Shown piece by piece: positions 6,523 to 10,948 of a stretch of 10,948 nucleotides of DNA. The stretch covers positions 1 to 10,948 of the forward strand of contig JAJDDL010000296.1 of the NCBI GenBank assembly GCA_029260335.1, given 5' to 3'. How positions within the stretch are numbered: the first letter of the stretch is position 1; every line of letters begins with the position of its first letter. Under the pieces are notes generated by a model. That model saw only the letters and a program-made list of their open reading frames with translations, was not told the origin of the DNA and searched no databases. This DNA is from Phycisphaerales bacterium (GTDB lineage: Bacteria; Planctomycetota; Phycisphaerae; Phycisphaerales; UBA1924). A program made the translations under genes and the position numbers.

Positions 6523-7428
6523 GTGGAAGAACCAACGCGTCATACCAAGCCGGTTCTGTCGAACGAGGCGAGTGCGCCGCTCGCTCAGATCGAAGCCGCG
6601 CTGGCACGTTCAATCGATGATCGCGTCTTTGAAGGAAGCCTGGGGCCGGCGATGCGTCATGCATTGCTCGGCGGCGGAAAACGCATCCGCCCGTTGCTCG
6701 CGTGGCACGCGTGTGTTGCCGTCGGCGGCGAGGGCGAGAGGGCTCTGCCCGCGTGCCTGGCGATCGAGATGGTCCACGCGTTCAGCCTCGTGCACGATGA
6801 CCTGCCCGCGATGGACGACGACGATCTACGGCGAGGGAAACCGACGGTGCACATCGCCTTCGGAGAGGCGTGTGCGATCCTGGCCGGCGATGCTCTTTTG
6901 AACCTTGCTCAAGAAGTACTCTCCGACAATGAACTGGAACCAGTTCGTGCGATCGCTTGCTCCGGTGTGCTCAGTGCGGCCACACGATCCATGATCAACG
7001 GCCAGATGCTCGACATGCAAGGCGAGCCTCAAGGGCATCCAGAACCCTCGCTCGAAGAAGTCCGGCGATTGCATGAAGCCAAGACCGGGGCTCTTATCAG
7101 CGCCGCGTGCGAGATGGGCGGGATTTGCGGCGGGGCATCTGACCAAACCCGCGTGGACTTACGGACCTTTGGACTCACCCTGGGGCTGCTCTTCCAGGCG
7201 ACCGACGATCTCATCGATGTCGAGCAATCATCCGAACACGCCGGCAAGCGAACTGGTAAGGACGAGCGTGCCGGCAAGCGAACGCTCGTGGGCATCCTGG
7301 GCATCGACCGAGCGAGGCAGGAAGTGGTTCGATTGGAAGCCGAATGCGACCGATTGCTGGGTTCCATCGAGGGACAGGCAGATGTTCTGCGAGAGTTTTC
7401 GGCGATGATCGCCCGACGGACCCGATAA
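6523..7428 (+). CDS. ispA: Polyprenyl diphosphate synthase, farnesyl diphosphate synthase type
   Basis: A cytosolic all-trans prenyltransferase of 301 residues that condenses IPP with DMAPP or GPP. Conserved features in order: GGGKRIRPLL (50-59), the first Asp-rich motif DDLPAMDDDDLRRGKPT (92-108), with the four-residue spacing typical of bacterial farnesyl synthases, GDALLNLA (122-129), KTGALI (187-192), FQATDDLIDV with the second Asp-rich motif DDLID (228-232), and GKDERAGKRTLVGILG (245-260). Phe87 is the fifth residue before the first DD, where IspA has Tyr, so a C15 product is likely; longer chains are not excluded. The start is GTG, with GTGAG 5 bases upstream. It follows the EIIA gene by 30 bases and precedes dxs, a pairing seen in many bacteria. 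A 14-base direct repeat (7240-7253, 7270-7283) encodes the repeated AGKRT and matches family-conserved GK positions. Confidence 0.94.
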   Translation: MEEPTRHTKPVLSNEASAPLAQIEAALARSIDDRVFEGSLGPAMRHALLGGGKRIRPLLAWHACVAVGGEGERALPACLAIEMVHAFSLVHDDLPAMDDDDLRRGKPTVHIAFGEACAILAGDALLNLAQEVLSDNELEPVRAIACSGVLSAATRSMINGQMLDMQGEPQGHPEPSLEEVRRLHEAKTGALISAACEMGGICGGASDQTRVDLRTFGLTLGLLFQATDDLIDVEQSSEHAGKRTGKDERAGKRTLVGILGIDRARQEVVRLEAECDRLLGSIEGQADVLREFSAMIARRTR

Positions 7429-7575
7429 CGCTGGTTGGAAGCTCGTTGAGAGTTCCGTGAGAGATGGAGCGGGAGATTCCCAAGGTGTTGCGGGGCCTAC
7501 GGCTCCTGATCAGGAATGGTTGTTGGCGGCTGCTGCCGCTGGGTTTAGTTCGAGTTCGTTCATAGAGTTCCACGC

Positions 7576-9591
7576 ATGGCCATGCTCGAAGAAATTCGCT
7601 CTCCCGAGGATCTGAAAATGCTCCGGGTGGAGGATCTGCCGGAGGTCGCCGCCGAGATTCGGCGGGCAATAATCGAGCAGGTCTCTCAATCGGGCGGGCA
7701 CCTCGCTCCGAACCTTGGCGTGGTCGAGCTGACCATCGCGCTGCACTACGTCTTCGACTTCGGACATGACCGGCTGCTCTTTGATGTCGGGCATCAGTGC
7801 TATCCCCACAAGCTGCTCACCGGACGCATGGATCTGTTGAGCAAGCTCCGGACGCGCGATGGCATGAGCGGCTTCCCGGCGCCGAGCGAATCAGACTACG
7901 ACCTGTTCAGCGTTGGGCACGCGGGCACGGCGATCTCGACCGCCGTGGGCATGGCCCGAGCTGACACATTGACGGGCGAAGCGTTCGACACCAAGCACAC
8001 GCCCGAAGGACGCCGGGTCGTCGCACTGATCGGTGACGCGTCGATCGCTAATGGCGTCGCGATGGAAGGGCTCAATAGCGCCGGGACATTGCGCAGGCAG
8101 ATGCTGGTCATCCTCAACGACAACGGCATGAGCATCTCCAAGCCTCAGGGAGCGCTTGCGCAATACTTTGATCGCTTGCGCATGAGCCATATCTATGGCG
8201 ATTTCAAGAAGGGCGCACGCAAGATCCTCCGGCATGTTCCCGGCGGTGGCTTGGTCGGAGAGGCGTATCACAAGTTTGGCGAGGCGACCAAGGCCGTGGT
8301 CGCCGAGAACTCGTGGTTTGAGCACTTTGGGCTCGTGACCGTCGGCCCGATCGACGGGCACAACATCCCATCGCTCATCGAGTTCCTGGGCGAAGCTCGC
8401 GACTTTGATCGGCCCATGGTCCTGCACGTCAAGACGGTAAAGGGCAAGGGCCTAGAGATCGCCGAGGCGGACGCGACCAAGTTCCACTCACCCGCCGCGT
8501 TCAGCTATGAACGCGAGGGCGTCGCGGCCGAGGGCAAAGACGCGAAATCCGCTTGCCGGGTTGAGGTCAAGAGCGGCGGGCGGAGTTTCACTTCGGCGTT
8601 TGGCGATGCCCTTGTCGACGTGATGGAACGCGATGACAAGGTCGTGACCTGCACCGCTGCGATGCCCGACGGTACCGGCGTGGTGAAGGCGCTCGAGCGG
8701 TTCCCCGATCGTGCCTGGGACGCGGGGATATGCGAGAGCCACGCGCTGGACATGATGGCCGGGCTCGCGCGCGGCGGGTTTAGGCCTTACTTTGCGGTCT
8801 ACTCGACATTTTTCCAGCGTGCCTTTGATCAGGCATTCCAAGAAGCAGCACTCCAGGGCTTGGGTGTGCGTCTTTGCATGGATCGTGCCGGGCTTGTTGG
8901 CGGCGACGGCGCAGTGCACCAGGGCTTTTGTGATATCGCGTTGCTTCGGACGCTGCCCAACGCGGTTTCGATGGCCGCGATCGATGAGCCATCGCTTCGC
9001 GCGTCCATGGAGTTCATGCGAGGGCTCGATGATCGGGTCTCGGCGGTCCGCTATCCGCGCGACGATGTCGACCACCGCTTTGCAGAGGACTTGTGCCCGG
9101 CGTTCGAGATGGGCAAGGCTCGGTACCTGAGCGAATCGGTCGATCAGAATGAGATCGAAGTCGCCGTGTTGGGCTTCGGTCCCAGCGCGTTGACCGCCCT
9201 TGACGCGGCAAGTGAGTTGGAAGGCTGCAAGGTCGGCGTGTGGGACGGACGCTTTGCCAAGCCCGTAGATGATGCGTTGGTTGCAAGGCTTGTTTCGCGC
9301 AACATCCCGATCATCACGGTCGAGGAGCACGCGCCCGTAGGCGGGTTTGGGGATGCGGTGATCGAGTCGGTCAACCGCCAACGCAACTCAGATCAAGCCA
9401 GCGCAAGCCAAACCAGCACGGTCACAAAGCTCACGATGCCCGATGCATGGGTCCATCAAGATTCTCGCCAGCGTCAGTTGCACGAATCGGGGCTCGACGC
9501 CGAGGGAATCACTAAGGCGATTCGCGCCGCGTTGCAACTCGGCGACCAGTCGATCAAGCAGGCGAAGCAGTCGATCATCGGCAAGGACTGA
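7576..9591 (+). CDS. dxs: 1-deoxy-D-xylulose-5-phosphate synthase
   Basis: DXS uses thiamine diphosphate to join pyruvate and glyceraldehyde 3-phosphate, the first MEP step. Its 671 residues slightly exceed the usual 620-640. Landmarks: SGGHLAPNLGVVELT (His42), DVGHQCYPHKLLTGR (His73), FSVGHAGTAIS (His115), the thiamine/Mg block GDASIANG (153-160) with NDNGMSIS (181-188), TVKGKG (287-292), the catalytic-type Glu387 in CESHALDM, VYSTFFQRAFDQ (Tyr409, Arg415), DRAGLVGGDGAVHQG (His448) and RYPRD (Arg495). All three transketolase domains are present. The thiamine motif is GDA rather than GDG. An extra Ser/Gln-rich stretch (about 602-616) and a tail of about 18 residues account for the added length. 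ATG 7576 is the first start after an in-frame stop at 7546; ATG 7582 is possible, and neither has a strong ribosome site. The 147-base leader after ispA holds no supported gene. Confidence 0.95.
   Translation: MAMLEEIRSPEDLKMLRVEDLPEVAAEIRRAIIEQVSQSGGHLAPNLGVVELTIALHYVFDFGHDRLLFDVGHQCYPHKLLTGRMDLLSKLRTRDGMSGFPAPSESDYDLFSVGHAGTAISTAVGMARADTLTGEAFDTKHTPEGRRVVALIGDASIANGVAMEGLNSAGTLRRQMLVILNDNGMSISKPQGALAQYFDRLRMSHIYGDFKKGARKILRHVPGGGLVGEAYHKFGEATKAVVAENSWFEHFGLVTVGPIDGHNIPSLIEFLGEARDFDRPMVLHVKTVKGKGLEIAEADATKFHSPAAFSYEREGVAAEGKDAKSACRVEVKSGGRSFTSAFGDALVDVMERDDKVVTCTAAMPDGTGVVKALERFPDRAWDAGICESHALDMMAGLARGGFRPYFAVYSTFFQRAFDQAFQEAALQGLGVRLCMDRAGLVGGDGAVHQGFCDIALLRTLPNAVSMAAIDEPSLRASMEFMRGLDDRVSAVRYPRDDVDHRFAEDLCPAFEMGKARYLSESVDQNEIEVAVLGFGPSALTALDAASELEGCKVGVWDGRFAKPVDDALVARLVSRNIPIITVEEHAPVGGFGDAVIESVNRQRNSDQASASQTSTVTKLTMPDAWVHQDSRQRQLHESGLDAEGITKAIRAALQLGDQSIKQAKQSIIGKD
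9583..9587 (+). promoter_or_regulatory. Shine-Dalgarno site that sets the NAD kinase start at 9596
   Basis: AAGGA lies 8 bases before the ATG at 9596, inside the last codons of dxs. It supports 9596 over the longer in-frame reading that would extend into dxs. Confidence 0.6.
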
Positions 9592-9595
9592 ACGC

Positions 9596-10474
9596 ATGGG
9601 CCGCACGATCGCGCTGTTTGTCAACCGGAAGAAGCCCGATGCACTCGCGGCTGAGGACCATGTTGCACAACTGATTGAAGCGCACGGCACGCTCGCCTTC
9701 CGGGGCGATGTGCAGGAAGCCGATCGCTTGCGCGAGGCGAGCGATATCGACCTCGTCGTCTCTTTGGGCGGCGACGGCACCATCTTGTCACTCGTCGACG
9801 CCGCCTCGCCCCTGGGAATCCCCTTGCTTGGGGTGAATCTCGGCAAGCTCGGCTTCCTTGCAGAGTTTGATCTGCATTCCCTGGACGAACTCGCCGGGCA
9901 TCTATTTGGCGATGGTGAGCTGATCATGCGAGAGCTCGATCGCCTGCGAGCGGAGGTGTTTGCCAAGGATGCGAGCTCGGCGAAGTTTTCGGGCGAAGCG
10001 TTGAACGACGTCGTTATGACCGCGGGCCCGCCCTATCGCATGATCTCCATTGGCTTGTGTGTCGATGGCGAGAGTGGCCCGGAAATCTCAGGCGACGGCA
10101 TGATCGTCTCCACCCCCACCGGGAGCACGGCCTACACGCTTTCGGCGGGCGGTCCGATCCTGGCACCCAACCTTGGCGGCATGGTCATCACGCCGATCGC
10201 GGCTCACACACTGAGCTTTCGCCCGATCGTAGTGGACGCTTCGAGCACTGTTGAGATGCGATTGGATCGGGTCAACGCCGAGGAGGGCCACGGCACGACG
10301 CTGCTGCTCGATGGACGCCCGGACACACGCTTGGATGAGGGCGATCGTGTCGTGATCAAGCGAGGCGGCTCGGCCCAGTTCGTGACCAACCCGGCGCGAA
10401 GCTATTGGGCGACGCTCGTCGGCAAGTTGCGATGGGCGCAGGCACCGGTATTTCGTTCTGTCGATGGGGCATAA
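9596..10474 (+). CDS. nadK: NAD kinase
   Basis: NAD kinase phosphorylates the 2'-hydroxyl of NAD with ATP or polyphosphate to make NADP, the only de novo source of NADP(H) in the cytosol. The 292-residue length is typical. Diagnostic motifs: SLGGDGTIL (56-64) with Asp60 of GGDGT, GVNLGKLGFLAEF (79-91), ALNDVV (135-140, the usual NE/ND NAD-binding motif), and GDGMIVSTPTGSTAY (166-180). The open frame continues upstream to 9443, but that part lies within dxs. The ATG at 9596, four bases after the dxs stop and 8 bases after AAGGA, is the true start. Tight spacing indicates co-translation with dxs. dxs and nadK cluster in several bacteria, often with tlyA between them; tlyA is absent here. A metabolic link is plausible because MEP enzymes need NADPH. 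Confidence 0.95.
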   Translation: MGRTIALFVNRKKPDALAAEDHVAQLIEAHGTLAFRGDVQEADRLREASDIDLVVSLGGDGTILSLVDAASPLGIPLLGVNLGKLGFLAEFDLHSLDELAGHLFGDGELIMRELDRLRAEVFAKDASSAKFSGEALNDVVMTAGPPYRMISIGLCVDGESGPEISGDGMIVSTPTGSTAYTLSAGGPILAPNLGGMVITPIAAHTLSFRPIVVDASSTVEMRLDRVNAEEGHGTTLLLDGRPDTRLDEGDRVVIKRGGSAQFVTNPARSYWATLVGKLRWAQAPVFRSVDGA

Positions 10475-10477
10475 AAT
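10472..10477 (+). promoter_or_regulatory. Possible -10 element (TAAAAT) upstream of the phosphatase gene
   Basis: TAAAAT overlaps the TAA stop of nadK and is a good -10-like hexamer 61 bases before the next ATG. A matching -35 is not clear (TTTCGT at 10451 would leave a 15-base spacer). The 64-base spacer 10475-10538 otherwise holds an A/T-rich run (ATTTATTTTC) and the ribosome site. Confidence 0.25.
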
Positions 10478-10522
10478 CCGCGTGTGGTAGGTTTAGGCCT
10501 CTGAGCCCATTTATTTTCGACC

Positions 10523-10530
10523 AAAGAGGA
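10523..10530 (+). promoter_or_regulatory. Shine-Dalgarno site for the SpoIIE-type phosphatase
   Basis: AAAGAGGA lies 8 bases before the ATG at 10539, the strongest ribosome site in the window apart from the one at 316. It fixes the start of the truncated last gene. Confidence 0.6.
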
Positions 10531-10538
10531 TTCCTTCG

Positions 10539-10948
10539 ATGGTGACGGCGATCGAAGCACAAACTGACGAGCAACCCGACAAACAACTCGAGACCTCCTC
10601 GTTGCAGTGCATGGAGATATGGGGCGGCAATGAGTCTGTCGATGATGCGATTTCGGTGCCGGGCATCGATGCGATCGTCCACTCTCGCCCCCACGCCGGG
10701 AGCGGCCAGGGCGGAGACATTTATTATGTCTCGGTCTGCGGCGCGGGCGAGATCAGCCGGTTCTTGCTCGCCGATGTCGCGGGTCACGGCGAGGCGGTCG
10801 CGGAACTAGCAACCAAGCTCCGCCGTCTTATGCGAAAGAACATCAATAGCGCGAACCCCTCGCGGCTGGCGGTGAGGCTGAATGACGAGTTCGGCGAGGT
10901 CTCCGAGGGCGGCAAGTTCGCGACGGCACTGGTCATGACCTATTTCCC
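10539..10948 (+). CDS. SpoIIE/PP2C-type serine phosphatase, 5' part
   Basis: The first 136 residues of a gene cut by the right edge. After a polar leader of about 40 residues, the sequence enters a PPM/SpoIIE phosphatase domain: HSRPHAGSGQGGDIYYV (48-64), with the metal-binding GGD at 58-60, then FLLADVAGHGEAVAELA (75-91) with the DVxGHG motif holding the second metal-binding Asp79, and FATALVMTYF (127-136), matching the family's ...ATA/T...(V/L) strand. SpoIIE-type enzymes are Mn/Mg-dependent and often dephosphorylate anti-sigma-factor antagonists or act as regulator outputs. No sensor domain (PAS, GAF or REC) precedes the catalytic domain, so any fusion would have to be C-terminal. The start ATG has AAAGAGGA 8 bases upstream. 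Whether it is transcribed with nadK (64-base gap) is unclear. The partner is not visible. Confidence 0.88.
   Translation, partial: MVTAIEAQTDEQPDKQLETSSLQCMEIWGGNESVDDAISVPGIDAIVHSRPHAGSGQGGDIYYVSVCGAGEISRFLLADVAGHGEAVAELATKLRRLMRKNINSANPSRLAVRLNDEFGEVSEGGKFATALVMTYF

Noticed and set aside
7240..7283. A 14-base direct repeat, GCCGGCAAGCGAAC, spaced 30 bases
   Set aside because: It encodes the repeated AGKRT of IspA, where family members conserve spaced Gly-Lys pairs. Protein constraint explains it better than a mobile or regulatory repeat.
7464..7565. A 33-codon ORF (MEREIPKVLRGL...) in the ispA-dxs spacer
   Set aside because: Its ribosome site is weak, its composition is basic and ordinary for GC-rich noise, and it resembles no known leader peptide. 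I cannot support it as a gene.
9443..9595. Upstream extension of the NAD kinase reading frame by 51 codons
   Set aside because: It overlaps the dxs coding end in another frame and does not resemble NAD kinase. ATG 9596 has AAGGA at good spacing and gives the normal family length.
1..10948. Frequent CGATCG and GATC-containing words, as in a HIP1-like or methylation-linked repeat
   Set aside because: They are scattered through coding regions and could reflect Asp/Ile/Arg codon pairs in a GC-rich genome. I could not count them against a background model.
1..10948. CRISPR array, transposon ends, tRNA or defence cassette
   Set aside because: No regularly spaced repeats, transposase motifs, cloverleaf sequences or known defence genes were seen. 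The gene content is mostly housekeeping.

Overview
This window is a GC-rich, densely packed bacterial chromosomal segment. Lipid A synthesis (LpxB) together with the MEP isoprenoid pathway points to a Gram-negative-type envelope. Several sequence details suggest a planctomycete, probably of the Phycisphaerae: a DXS with a GDAS thiamine motif, an RsmB-like methyltransferase with PCTNTG and GMGTKS motifs, a receiver-XRE response regulator, and a SpoIIE-type phosphatase. The lineage call is inference from protein flavour, not from a marker gene. No mobile element, tRNA, rRNA, CRISPR array or phage gene was seen, and no stretch longer than about 150 bases lacks a gene.

Layout. Bases 1-207 (minus) hold the N-terminus of an AGCS sodium:alanine/glycine symporter, cut by the window edge. 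A 125-base divergent spacer follows. Then comes an unrecognised 239-residue protein (333-1052, plus) whose motifs fit a PD-(D/E)XK nuclease-like fold. It runs tail-to-tail into a minus-strand block that is transcribed from about 4.58 kb down to 1.04 kb: sensor histidine kinase, then a receiver plus XRE-type HTH response regulator (TTGA overlap), then lpxB after a 37-base gap.

Diverging from the kinase is a plus-strand NOL1/NOP2/Sun (RsmB-like) rRNA cytosine methyltransferase (4572-5942). After an 88-base spacer comes a probable plus-strand operon: a PTS EIIA (PtsN/fructose-type) protein (6031-6492), an IspA-type polyprenyl synthase (6523-7428), DXS (7576-9591) and NAD kinase (9596-10474). The window closes with the start of a SpoIIE/PP2C-type serine phosphatase (from 10539), cut by the right edge.

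How the genes work together. DXS makes the first MEP-pathway intermediate and IspA condenses the C5 products to a prenyl diphosphate. NAD kinase supplies NADP(H), which later MEP steps consume. The PtsN-like protein at the head of this run could add a phosphorylation-linked input, but that is inference. On the minus strand, co-transcription of a two-component system with lpxB raises the possibility that envelope or lipid A state is sensed or controlled by that pair. Most of the window is housekeeping metabolism. The less ordinary items are the PD-(D/E)XK-like orphan, the REC-XRE regulator linked to lpxB, and the non-canonical motifs in DXS and the RsmB-like enzyme.
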